Shown piece by piece: positions 1 to 7,730 of a stretch of 64,000 bases of DNA (positions within the stretch are counted from its first letter, which is position 1; each line of letters starts with the position of its first letter). Location of the stretch: positions 186,001 through 250,000 of the forward strand of contig JAEUOR010000010.1 in NCBI GenBank assembly GCA_016790635.1. Direction: 5' to 3'. Position numbers and translations under genes: made by a program. Under the pieces are notes generated by a model that made no database searches, had not been told where the DNA came from, and worked only from the letters and a program-made list of their open reading frames with translations. The stretch is from Burkholderiales bacterium. Lineage in GTDB: Bacteria; Pseudomonadota; Gammaproteobacteria; Burkholderiales; JAEUOS01.

Positions 1-14
1 ATGCCGATCCGCTT

Positions 15-42
15 AAGCCCGCCCTAGTGGCGGGCTTTTTTT
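15..42 (+). terminator. Rho-independent terminator
   Basis: A 9-bp G/C-rich stem (AAGCCCGCC pairing with GGCGGGCTT) with a five-base loop runs straight into a T tract. It must end a transcript that starts left of the window, whose gene is not visible here. Confidence 0.85.
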
Positions 43-756
43 GCCTAACTTTCAGTCTAGGCGCCGGCGCCAAAAGATTGAACCAACCCGAACGCCAGCG
101 CACCATAATAACTCATGACGCCCGCAAGTACAAGTTCCATGCGGTCAGCTTGGTTGCCGCCGGCGCGACGATGCTGCCGACAAGCGGGAGAATAGTCGAT
201 GCACGCATCGTGCAAGCGCGTACCGTTTGGTGCCCATGAAGTGCGGCCGCATATTCAAGCCGCTCATCCGGCAAGAATGGTCTCAATGTACTCAGTCGAA
301 GTCCGCTGTCCTCAGCTTCGGAGTGAGTACACCTGAAGTCTCACGCATCAAGGGTTTCCGGGCGATTGGTGGGCTTGCCCTCAGTGTCCTCAGTCGAAAA
401 ACCCTGAGGCGGCATTGCTTAGGCCGCGAGTGGTTGCGAAATGCCCGGGCCTGGCTGGGTGTAAGCGCCCGACGTGGCTTATGTAGTTGCTCACCTGTTG
501 TGCGACAGAAAAATGGTTCAAGCGAAGCCACGGGGGGCGGGTGATTCTCTCGGACCGAAAGCCGATGGACCGTAGTCCAAGGCAAATTTTCCTGCGCGGG
601 AGTTTCAGGGGGTGGGGGTCACGATCGATTGGCGAACGTACTCGGTGCGCACCTTTGGCTGCGGAGGTCGACCTAAGTCAGGCCCACCCTGGGGATCGAG
701 CCCCAATTTGACGAAAGATGAATGAGGTTGGAAGGATCTGAACGGCATAATCAGGC
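43..756. other. Intergenic stretch without a supportable gene
   Basis: About 700 bases lie between the terminator and the nuclease gene. Short open frames exist on both strands, but none has a ribosome binding site, a recognisable domain or plausible composition. Two partly similar segments containing CCTCAGTC and CTCAGTCGAA occur near 290-310 and 385-400. A small hairpin (TGGGG/CCCCA) lies near 690-706. The stretch sits on the presumed island side of the tRNA-Ser fragment at 3758, so it may be decayed mobile DNA. I see no integrase or transposase remnant. Confidence 0.5.
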
Positions 757-1269
757 ATGCCCACTCGAATCGCGGTTCCCCTGCTGCTCGCAGCACTCAC
801 CGCACCCGCCTGGGCCGACATCACCGGAAAGGTCGTCGCAGTCGCGGATGGCGACACGATCACCGTCCTGCAAGGCAGGGAGCAGGTCAAGGTCCGCCTG
901 TCCGGCATCGACGCACCGGAACGGAAGCAGCCGTTCGGCGAGCGTGCCCGGGCGAACATGTCTCGCCTTGTGTTTGGCAAGGAGGTCCTAGTCGCGGGTC
1001 GCAAGCGGGACCGCTTCGGGAGTGTCGTCGGCCGCGTCTTGGTGGCCTCAGACGACTGCAAACAAGCAGACTGCCCCAAGACCCTTGACGCTAGTCTCGC
1101 GCAGCTGAAACTCGGCCTAGCGTGGCACTACAAACGTTTCGAGCACGAACAGCCGGAATACGAGCGCGGCCAGTATGTGTTCGCCGAGGGCGAGGCGAGG
1201 GCCAAACGGGCCGGACTGTGGCAGGATGCAGATGCGGTGCCACCGTGGGTGTGGAGGAGTTCAAAGTAG
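757..1269 (+). CDS. Exported thermonuclease-fold (SNase-like) protein
   Basis: The 170-residue product starts with a signal peptide (hydrophobic residues 5-19, AWA cleavage site before Asp21) followed by one staphylococcal-nuclease OB-fold domain. Calcium-ligand and catalytic positions are visible: DGD at 31-33, Arg47 in VRLSGIDAPE, and Asp52/Glu55. The family hallmark GLW and PPWVW close the C terminus. Oddly, the position matching the second catalytic arginine (normally in a YGR motif after Asp-Arg) reads FGS at 87-89, so activity may be weak or lost. It would act on nucleic acid outside the cytoplasm. It is 130 bases upstream of the KAP NTPase and probably transcribed separately. Confidence 0.88.
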   Translation: MPTRIAVPLLLAALTAPAWADITGKVVAVADGDTITVLQGREQVKVRLSGIDAPERKQPFGERARANMSRLVFGKEVLVAGRKRDRFGSVVGRVLVASDDCKQADCPKTLDASLAQLKLGLAWHYKRFEHEQPEYERGQYVFAEGEARAKRAGLWQDADAVPPWVWRSSK

Positions 1270-1399
1270 CAATTGAAAGGCGCGATTCAGACACAAGCTA
1301 CGCGCCGATGAGGAACTGTGCGAGAAAGAGTATGGTTGCATTCGAAAGGGCTGCGAAGCCGCGTGTCTCCGAAGTTGTCATATCCAAGGTGATATTTAG

Positions 1400-3694
1400 A
1401 TGAACGCGAAATCGGATGGCCCCGATTACTTGGGCTCCGCATCGACTGAAGCCGGGCATGACGCGCCAGTTCTCGATCGTACCGGAGATCACTATGACCG
1501 CTGGCCAATTGCAACTGCAATTTCGCGAGTGATCCAGGAATCGCCCCGAACCTGGTCGACGAGGATCGGGTTATTTGGGAGCTGGGGAGACGGGAAGACG
1601 ACAGTCTTAAACTTCTTGCAGGAACAGCAACGGTCCGCTGGAAACATCGTAATCAGGTTTAGTCCGTGGGGCGTTTCGACTGAAAAGGAGGTTTGGAAAG
1701 AGTTTGGAAATGCACTTACTGAAGGTCTACGCGAATGCGGTATCGGGACGGGTGCGTGGAGATCGACAGTCGTGTTTCTAAGGCGCAATTGGTCGTGGCT
1801 CTCGTCAGGTTCTGAGGGTGTAGCAAAAGCCGCACAGGCAAGCGGCTATGCGCCTGGCGCAGAAGCCGGTGCCAAGTTGGCGAATAGCTGGATCGCCGGA
1901 CAACTTCAGCTGAACCGAAAGAAGATTGAATCGATCGTCAATCAATTGGGTAGCCGCCGAGTGGTCGTATTTATCGACGACTTGGATCGGGCTGATCCCA
2001 GTCTTGTTCCCAAACTGTTGCTTGCGCTCCGAGAGTTGCTGGACGTCGCACAATTCGCATTTGTGCTGGCGTTCGACAGGAAGATTGTCGCAAAGTCACT
2101 TGAGACCTATAACCCTGCTTGGGGGCACGCGGGGGCTGACTTCCTCGACAAGGTCATTGATTTTTCGTTTGATCTACCATCCCCGACCCAAGAACAAATC
2201 CAGAAGCTTGCGATGGTGCAGTTCCGTTCGCTTTGCGCGTTTGTGCCCCCTCCAGCGTTCGAAGAAGTGCTGCCATTGCTCCCAAGTAATCCAAGGAAAA
2301 TCAAACTGTTCGCACGAATGATTGCGAGCACGAAAGATGAGGCGATCCGTCATAACGAAGATGAGTTGGATTGGGTGCTTGTTGTTCTGTTTTCGTTGCT
2401 GAAACTGGAAAGTGAGGACTTTGCTAGCGAAATTCGAGATCTAGCGGTTGGTTACCAAGAATTCGATTGGTTAACATGGGCGACTGGGCGCAATAGCGAA
2501 GAGGCGCGGGCCAAGCAGTCGGAAGCGATCAATGCGCTGATCGACAAGTTTCCACGGATTGCAGGGGAAAGAGTGCGTGTTGTCGATCTGGTCAAGGCCT
2601 TCTTGAAGCGCTGTTCGGTGCTGGCAGAGGGGAAGCTCAAGTACCAGACGAAGTTTGCTCTTTCTCCTGACTGCATTACGTGGGGAGAATTTAACCGCTT
2701 CTTCGAAGATTGGCGGGTTGACAAAGCGGTTTCAAAGGTCAAGTCTTTTGTACAGACTCGTGCGTCTCGAATGCGGTGTGATTCGGACCGCGTTGAGGAT
2801 GAACTGCTGGACACACTTGTCCAGTTTTGTGCCGAAGTTTTGGAAGAAGCGTCACATGTTTCAGGTGCCAGCCGCCACTCAGAGTTGCTGATTCGAGCCA
2901 ATGACAATCTTGACCTAATCTGTCAATGCCTTGTTGGAGAGAACAGGGCGTGCGAGTTGCCTCAGCTTCGTTTGCTGAAAGTGTGGAAGCTGCTATTGGA
3001 AGTGTTTGGGCCTTGGCAGCACTTTACGGCGAACAAAGGAGAGCCTGAACTAAGAGGTCGAGAGTGCCAGGTACTGATCAACCTAGCCGCTGAAATTAAT
3101 GATGGTCTCGCGCTTTTTGATATCGTCAGGCCGTGGGATCGAGAGGAGAGGGTACTAGGGGCTCGTTTCGGCAAAGAGGGTGTATTTTTGCTCGATCGAA
3201 TCCGTGAAGAAATTGAACCTCGGGCGATTCCGGAGGCTCTTCAAATCGTGGAGCACCCAGGGCGGCTGAAGAAACTTCGATTGCAGGATGAAGCGCTGGC
3301 AGCTAAATTTCTGCTTACTTCGCCAAGAAGCCCTTGCTTTCAGCAACCAATACTCGGCCAATTGCTAGAGCTTGTTCGAAGGCGAAAGGGGTCGACAGAC
3401 GCACGGGACGACGCACTCGTGTGGCTCGACTTCTTCTTGAAAGCATTTGCGCATGGCGACAGATTCTGTCCGATTGACGCGAGAAAGGCGTTCCTGAGCG
3501 AGCGATCCGACTTGATCACGATTCTGTGGGACTTGGCCACTGAGGTCCCAACCCAATACCGGTTTCTTTCTGAGCTGATGGAGCGTCGCGACCAGTTGGT
3601 TAAGGGCGGAGTGTCAAATGCGGCCCTTCCGCTACCCGAATGGCTTTTGGTCGCTACAAAAGATGCGCAGCAAGCAGAGCAGGGGGCATTTTAG
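1400..3694 (+). CDS. KAP-family P-loop NTPase
   Basis: The 764-residue protein carries the KAP signature: Walker A GSWGDGKTT (residues 60-68), the family RFSPW motif (86-90), and Walker B with sensor region VVVFIDDLDR (188-197). The roughly 450 C-terminal residues are not recognised. I see no convincing membrane helices between Walker A and B, although many KAP proteins have them. The start has a good Shine-Dalgarno (AAGGTGAT) 8 bases upstream. Base use is unlike the rest of the window: positions 2161-2220 hold 28 G+C of 60, against 43 of 60 at 60001-60060. Some KAP proteins act in anti-phage systems (QatA, PifA), so a defence role is possible but not shown. The gene lies just inside the tRNA-Ser fragment at 3758 and is probably horizontally acquired. 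Confidence 0.88.
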   Translation: MNAKSDGPDYLGSASTEAGHDAPVLDRTGDHYDRWPIATAISRVIQESPRTWSTRIGLFGSWGDGKTTVLNFLQEQQRSAGNIVIRFSPWGVSTEKEVWKEFGNALTEGLRECGIGTGAWRSTVVFLRRNWSWLSSGSEGVAKAAQASGYAPGAEAGAKLANSWIAGQLQLNRKKIESIVNQLGSRRVVVFIDDLDRADPSLVPKLLLALRELLDVAQFAFVLAFDRKIVAKSLETYNPAWGHAGADFLDKVIDFSFDLPSPTQEQIQKLAMVQFRSLCAFVPPPAFEEVLPLLPSNPRKIKLFARMIASTKDEAIRHNEDELDWVLVVLFSLLKLESEDFASEIRDLAVGYQEFDWLTWATGRNSEEARAKQSEAINALIDKFPRIAGERVRVVDLVKAFLKRCSVLAEGKLKYQTKFALSPDCITWGEFNRFFEDWRVDKAVSKVKSFVQTRASRMRCDSDRVEDELLDTLVQFCAEVLEEASHVSGASRHSELLIRANDNLDLICQCLVGENRACELPQLRLLKVWKLLLEVFGPWQHFTANKGEPELRGRECQVLINLAAEINDGLALFDIVRPWDREERVLGARFGKEGVFLLDRIREEIEPRAIPEALQIVEHPGRLKKLRLQDEALAAKFLLTSPRSPCFQQPILGQLLELVRRRKGSTDARDDALVWLDFFLKAFAHGDRFCPIDARKAFLSERSDLITILWDLATEVPTQYRFLSELMERRDQLVKGGVSNAALPLPEWLLVATKDAQQAEQGAF

Positions 3695-3757
3695 GGGGCA
3701 TTCACTGACGATTCACGAGAAATGGTGTTTTTAATCAACGAGATAATCTGATGATTG

Positions 3758-3777
3758 GAATCCCTCCGTCTCCGCCA
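3758..3777 (+). other. tRNA-Ser 3'-end fragment, probable attachment site (att)
   Basis: GAATCCCTCCGTCTCCGCCA matches the T-loop 3' half, acceptor arm and CCA of a betaproteobacterial tRNA-Ser of the GGAGACG acceptor type. No D-arm, anticodon arm or variable arm precedes it, so it is not a tRNA gene. A short duplicated tRNA 3' end is what site-specific integration into a tRNA gene leaves at the far side of an island. The following terminator is probably the original tRNA terminator. The intact tRNA-Ser and the integrase would lie left of the window. Confidence 0.7.
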
Positions 3778-3786
3778 GAACATCAG

Positions 3787-3819
3787 AAAAAACGGGCCGT
3801 CTCGGCCCGTTTTTCTTTT
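3787..3819. terminator. Bidirectional terminator
   Basis: A 12-bp stem (AAAAACGGGCCG pairing with CGGCCCGTTTTT) with a TCT loop has an A tract on one side and a T tract on the other. It can stop transcripts from both sides. It separates the KAP gene and tRNA-Ser fragment from the convergent transporter gene. Confidence 0.9.
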
Positions 3820-3848
3820 CTGCCCGCGTTTCTGCAATAGGCGACAGG

Positions 3849-4754
3849 TCAGGCGGCTACACCTACCTTGGCTGCATCCCGCGCCAGCGCTTCTCGCGTC
3901 GCATTGTTGCGATACCAGATCGTGATGGCAGAACTCGTGAGGACGATGAAAAGGCTATAGAGCACCGGAACCAACAAGACCTGCTGCTGCATCTGGTCCT
4001 TGAAAGTAAGCGTCACGATCAGTATCGCCAGCGGCCCGTTCTGAATGCCGGTCTCCAGGCTGATGGTGCGAGCGCGGTTGCTGTCCTGCTTGAGCAGGCG
4101 CGCGAGCCAGTAGCCCAGGAACATGCCGAATAGACCGACGCCGATCGCGGCAAAGAAGACGTACCAAGGAGTGGACAGGAGCAACTGGTAGTTGCGCGGC
4201 ACCCAAGAGACGATCAGGAACAGGATCACGAACACTCCCAGCATGGAGCCGATCAGTTCGATCGTGGCACCCGTGTTCGGGTTGGTCTTGCGCAGGATCA
4301 TGCCGATGATGGTCGGCACGAGGAGCACGACCAGCACCTGTGCCACGTTGGAGGCCGGAATCGCAAACTCACCCGTGACGCCGGCCAGCTTGCTGTAGAA
4401 GGCGATCAAGGCCGGCACGGCAGCCACCGCGACCAAGGTGGAAACGCTGGTCATCATGATCGACAGGGCCAGCGCCCCCTTGCTGAAGTAGGTGAATATG
4501 TTCGAGGTGGTGCCGCCCGGCATGCAGGCAATCAGGATCAGGCCCACCGCCAGCGGCGGCGGCAAGCCCAACAGAACGGCGAGCAGGTAGCCAAGAAAAG
4601 GCATGATGCCGTACTGGCAAAGAATGCCCACCAATACCCCCTTGGGCTTCTTGAAGGCGATCAGGAAGTCGCGAAATGTTAGCGACGCGCCCATGCCCAG
4701 CATGATCACCATCATCATCACGCCCAGAAGCTTGGTTTCGAGTTCGGTCAACAC
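3849..4754 (-). CDS. BASS-family sodium-dependent transporter
   Basis: The 301-residue, strongly hydrophobic protein is a member of the bile acid:sodium symporter (SBF/BASS) family. The signature CMPGGTTSNIFTYFSKG lies near residues 78-95, and roughly nine to ten membrane helices can be traced. It should import an organic anion with sodium across the inner membrane. The start is GTG, with AAGGAGA eight bases upstream that overlaps the stop of the acyl-CoA ligase (11-base gap). The two genes are therefore one operon and probably translationally coupled, which suggests the substrate is an acid that the ligase activates. The substrate cannot be read from sequence. Confidence 0.9.
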   Translation of the reverse strand: MLTELETKLLGVMMMVIMLGMGASLTFRDFLIAFKKPKGVLVGILCQYGIMPFLGYLLAVLLGLPPPLAVGLILIACMPGGTTSNIFTYFSKGALALSIMMTSVSTLVAVAAVPALIAFYSKLAGVTGEFAIPASNVAQVLVVLLVPTIIGMILRKTNPNTGATIELIGSMLGVFVILFLIVSWVPRNYQLLLSTPWYVFFAAIGVGLFGMFLGYWLARLLKQDSNRARTISLETGIQNGPLAILIVTLTFKDQMQQQVLLVPVLYSLFIVLTSSAITIWYRNNATREALARDAAKVGVAA

Positions 4755-4765
4755 GACAGGTCTCC

Positions 4766-6514
4766 TTACTTCTTGTTGAACTCGGCCTTGACTTCGGCCT
4801 TGAGGTCTTTGCGCAGGATCTTTCCGACCGGAGACTTGGGCAGCTCATCGCGGAAGACGATGGATTTCGGGATCTTGTAGTCGGTCAGGAGGGTGCGACA
4901 GTGGGCCAGAACTTCGTCCTTGCTGAGCGAGCCCGCGAAATCAGGGTTCTTCACCACGTAGGCGCGCACGGCCTCGCCGGACTTGGCATCGGGCACGCCG
5001 ACCACCGCCGCCTCGAGAATGGCGTCCATCTTGGCCAGTGCGTCTTCGATTTCGTTGGGGTAGACGTTGAAGCCGGAGACCAGCACCAGATCCTTCTTGC
5101 GATCCACGATCTTGAAGTAGCCTTGCTCGTCCATCACCGCGACGTCGCCCGTGTACAGCCATCCGTCTTTGAGGATCGCCGCAGTCTCCTCGGGCCGTTG
5201 CCAGTAGCCCTTCATGGTTTGCGGGCCGCGCACAATCAGCTCGCCCGGTTCGCCCAGCGCCACGGGCGCACCCGCATCATCGACCAGCCGCACCTCGGTC
5301 CCGGGTGCCGGAATGCCGATGCTGTCCACCTTCGCCACGCCGCTCAAGGGGTTGAAACTCACGCACGGCGAGCATTCGGTCAGGCCGAAACCCTCGGCAA
5401 TGCGTGTGCCGGTGATCGTCTGCCAGCGCGCGGCTACCGCGTGATGCAGCGCGGTGCCACCGGCAATGGCAGCCTTGAGGTGCTTGGGCGGAAACGCGGT
5501 GAACCACTCCTCGTTCATCAAGCCGTTGAAGAGCGTGTTCACACCGGTGATCCACGTGATCGGATAGTTTTCGATCGCGCGCTGCAGGTTTTGCACGGGG
5601 CGCGGGCTGGGGATCAGGATGTTGCGCCCGCCGATATCCAAGAAGCAGAGCAGGTTCGCGGTGAAGGCGAAGATGTGATACAGGGGCAGCGCGGTGAGCA
5701 CCACCTCGTTCTCCCCCATGTGCGACCTGCCCATCGCCAGCACCTGGTCCACGTTGACCAGCAGGTTGGCGTGGGTGAGCATGGCCCCCTTGCTCACGCC
5801 GGTGGTGCCGCCGGTGTATTGCAGTGCCACGATGTTGGTGGAAGCGATGCCGTCCCAATAAGCCTTGACCTTTTCGCGGGCTCCGGCCGCTCGTCCGGCG
5901 GCGAGCGCGGCGCTCAGGCGTTCGATCGTCTGGGGCAGCTGTGGAATCGCCGGCAAGACCTGGCTCCATACCTTTTGCACGCCTCGCACGATCATGTTGG
6001 GGATGGCGGGGAACATCTCGGACACCCCCGCCAGCACCACACGCTCGACCTTGACCTTGGGAATCACGTCGGCGAGCTTGTCGGCAAACATGTCCACGAT
6101 TACCAGCACGCGTGCGCCGGAGTCGTTGAACTGGTGAATCATCTCGCTCGGGGTGTACAGAGGGTTGGTATTGACCAGGACGCAACCGGCCTTGAAGATT
6201 CCAAACGCCACCACCGGGTAGGCCAGGCCATTGGGCAGCTGCACCGCAACCCGATCGCCGGCTTTCAGGCCACAGACCTCGCGCAGGTACAGCGCAAAGG
6301 CGTCGGAGAGGTCACCCAGCTGGCTGTAGCTCAGACTGCCGTTCATGCCGTTGGGCACCACGGCGGTGAACGCAGTCTGCTTGGCATAGCGCTCGCAGGC
6401 GCTGTGCACCCTGTGCGCGACGTTCTTGTATTGGGGAGGAGGCAGCAGCGGCGCAATGGCGGTGCCGTAGGCGGCCAGCCACGGCTTGCTGTCGTAGAGG
6501 GAGGCGTCGGCCAT
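4766..6514 (-). CDS. Long-chain-type acyl-CoA ligase (AMP-forming, FadD-like)
   Basis: The 582-residue ANL-superfamily enzyme activates a carboxylic acid through an acyl-adenylate to the CoA thioester. The phosphate loop YTGGTTGVSKGAML, the YTGDVAVMDEQGY hinge region and the C-terminal lysine motif PKSPVGKILRK are all present. The frame stays open much further upstream, but ATG 6514 has GGAG nine bases before it and gives the normal FadD-like N terminus. An in-frame ATG at 6529 is the alternative. The gene is the first of a two-gene operon with the BASS transporter. FadD-like is the best family label; chain-length preference is unknown. Confidence 0.9.
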   Translation of the reverse strand: MADASLYDSKPWLAAYGTAIAPLLPPPQYKNVAHRVHSACERYAKQTAFTAVVPNGMNGSLSYSQLGDLSDAFALYLREVCGLKAGDRVAVQLPNGLAYPVVAFGIFKAGCVLVNTNPLYTPSEMIHQFNDSGARVLVIVDMFADKLADVIPKVKVERVVLAGVSEMFPAIPNMIVRGVQKVWSQVLPAIPQLPQTIERLSAALAAGRAAGAREKVKAYWDGIASTNIVALQYTGGTTGVSKGAMLTHANLLVNVDQVLAMGRSHMGENEVVLTALPLYHIFAFTANLLCFLDIGGRNILIPSPRPVQNLQRAIENYPITWITGVNTLFNGLMNEEWFTAFPPKHLKAAIAGGTALHHAVAARWQTITGTRIAEGFGLTECSPCVSFNPLSGVAKVDSIGIPAPGTEVRLVDDAGAPVALGEPGELIVRGPQTMKGYWQRPEETAAILKDGWLYTGDVAVMDEQGYFKIVDRKKDLVLVSGFNVYPNEIEDALAKMDAILEAAVVGVPDAKSGEAVRAYVVKNPDFAGSLSKDEVLAHCRTLLTDYKIPKSIVFRDELPKSPVGKILRKDLKAEVKAEFNKK

Positions 6515-6679
6515 GTGGGGGTACTCCATTCGGGCGCTAAGCGCCAATGTCTCGAATTTGGTGGTGTTGTTGTTCTGACAGGATCGGTTCCGCTCGCACC
6601 TTCTCTTGTACATGCGAGTGCCGTGGGAAACCGACAGGAAGGCGCCGCATTTTCCAGCGACCCGAGGGTAGCCGGCAAT

Positions 6680-6724
6680 CAGGGTTTCTTCGGGGACGCT
6701 CGCGCATTGCGTTATGCGGCGATC
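6680..6724. repeat. Dispersed 45-bp repeat, copy 1
   Basis: This segment matches 9682-9726 at 40 of 45 positions by hand alignment, in the same orientation. The shared core includes GACGCTCGCGCAT and ATGCGGCGATC. Both copies lie between genes. What follows both copies is also loosely similar, so the element may be longer and decayed. Confidence 0.7.
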
Positions 6725-7024
6725 TCTAAAATGAAGGTGCCAAGGGAAACCGACGGCACTCTGAAACGTTCTCGAGCCCTCAAACCGATTGATGAATTCG
6801 AGACATTGTCGGCGGCATGGAAGCGTTGCTCCGCATGCGCGCGGAGAGCACGCACAGGAGCCGAAACCGTTGCCTACATATGGATTGCGTCTGATGCTCA
6901 CGTATCGCTCATGCGACGATCATCTCGAGCAAGCAGCGTGGAGAGTGAAAGCAGGACGAGCTGCAATTCGAGCCCCGGAGGTTTTTACTCTCACCGGCCG
7001 GAACCTTTGAAGCGTCAAATGACA

Positions 7025-7050
7025 ACGGCGTCCGCTAACGCGGACGCCGT
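7025..7050 (-). terminator. Terminator-like hairpin after the fasciclin gene
   Basis: A perfect 11-bp stem, ACGGCGTCCGC pairing with GCGGACGCCGT around a TAAC loop, lies about 55 bases past the stop of the fasciclin gene. The leftward reading has no T run after it, so it may only stabilise the transcript end. Confidence 0.55.
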
Positions 7051-7103
7051 CGGGACTACAGCCAAGCAAATGTCTGCGGCGAAGCCCGCTCGCAGAGAGG
7101 TGC

Positions 7104-7559
7104 TTAGTTTGGCAGCACTACGGTGTCGATGACGTGAATCACGCCGTTGTCGGCAACGATATCGACCGCTGTGACGGTGGCATTGTTGACTTTCACGCCC
7201 CCGGTTGTGCTGACGTTAAGAGCCGAACCCTGGACCGTCTTTACCGCGCCGGCCTTGACGTCCTTGGACATCACCTTGCCGGGGACGACGTGATAGGTCA
7301 ACACCGAGGTCAACTTGGCCTTGTCAGCCAACAGTGCATCGAGTTGCGCTTTCGGGATCTTCGCGAAGGCGGCATCCGTGGGTGCGAACACCGTGAACGG
7401 TCCCTTGCCCTTGAGGGTGTCAATCAGGCCGGCGGCCTGCAGGGCGGTCGCTAGCGTCTTGAAATTGCCAGCGGAGACGGCGGTGTCGACGATGTCCTTG
7501 GCATTCGCGGTGGACATCAGGCAGATCGAGATAGCAGCGGCAGATAAGAGTTTTTTCAT
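7104..7559 (-). CDS. Secreted fasciclin (FAS1) domain protein
   Basis: The 151-residue protein has a signal peptide ([20 protein letters not shown], cleavage near residue 20) and a single FAS1 domain. FAS1 marks include [17 protein letters not shown] and the [10 protein letters not shown] segment, with [14 protein letters not shown] as the last strand. Such proteins are small extracytoplasmic adhesion or stress-related proteins of uncertain biochemical role. AGGAA lies eight bases before the ATG. It is divergent from a MerR-type regulator across a 171-base, relatively AT-rich gap, which suggests regulation by that protein. Confidence 0.93.
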   Translation of the reverse strand: MKKLLSAAAISICLMSTANAKDIVDTAVSAGNFKTLATALQAAGLIDTLKGKGPFTVFAPTDAAFAKIPKAQLDALLADKAKLTSVLTYHVVPGKVMSKDVKAGAVKTVQGSALNVSTTGGVKVNNATVTAVDIVADNGVIHVIDTVVLPN

Positions 7560-7693
7560 GTTCGGTTCCTAAGAAGAGAGGGGAGGGTAAATGAACTCGA
7601 AATGTACCTTTAAAATGAGTTCATTAGCACCACATTACTAGATCAATTTGAGTTTGTACAGGGATATTTCTGCTTTTGTCCTCGTATTTTGTG

Positions 7694-7699
7694 TATAAT
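7694..7699 (+). promoter_or_regulatory. Probable -10 element of the merR-type gene
   Basis: A consensus TATAAT lies 32 bases before the start codon in an AT-rich stretch. The -35 region about 17 bases upstream (CTGCTT/TTTTGT) is poor, as is common for regulated promoters. TTGTACA (7655-7661) and ATGTACC (7602-7608) in the same gap are possible regulator half-sites. Confidence 0.5.
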
Positions 7700-7730
7700 G
7701 CGTTCAATTCGAGGTCAATAGGGGAATTCC

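Larger units (their letters stand above)
6515..7103. other. Intergenic region with repeats, no gene
   Basis: No convincing reading frame is present on either strand. The region holds one copy of a 45-bp dispersed repeat (6680-6724). It also has two similar short segments, GTGCCGTGGGAAACCGACAGG-like at about 6619-6639 and GTGCCAAGGGAAACCGACGG-like at about 6737-6757. A terminator-like hairpin lies downstream of the fasciclin gene. The promoter of the acyl-CoA ligase operon should lie near the left end. Confidence 0.55.

Noticed and set aside
227..711. Small open frames in the left intergenic stretch
   Set aside because: They overlap each other on both strands, lack ribosome sites and have no domain-like composition.
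3757..3777. Complete tRNA-Ser gene
   Set aside because: Only the 3' end is present; no D-arm, anticodon arm or 5' acceptor strand precedes it.
4766..6901. N-terminal extension of the acyl-CoA ligase to 711 residues
   Set aside because: The extra part crosses the repeat region, has no domain, and a good ribosome site precedes ATG 6514.
4901..7132. Long plus-strand open frame (743 codons) over the acyl-CoA ligase
   Set aside because: It is the antisense of a gene with clear ANL motifs; high G+C leaves stop-free shadow frames, and no domain or ribosome site supports it.
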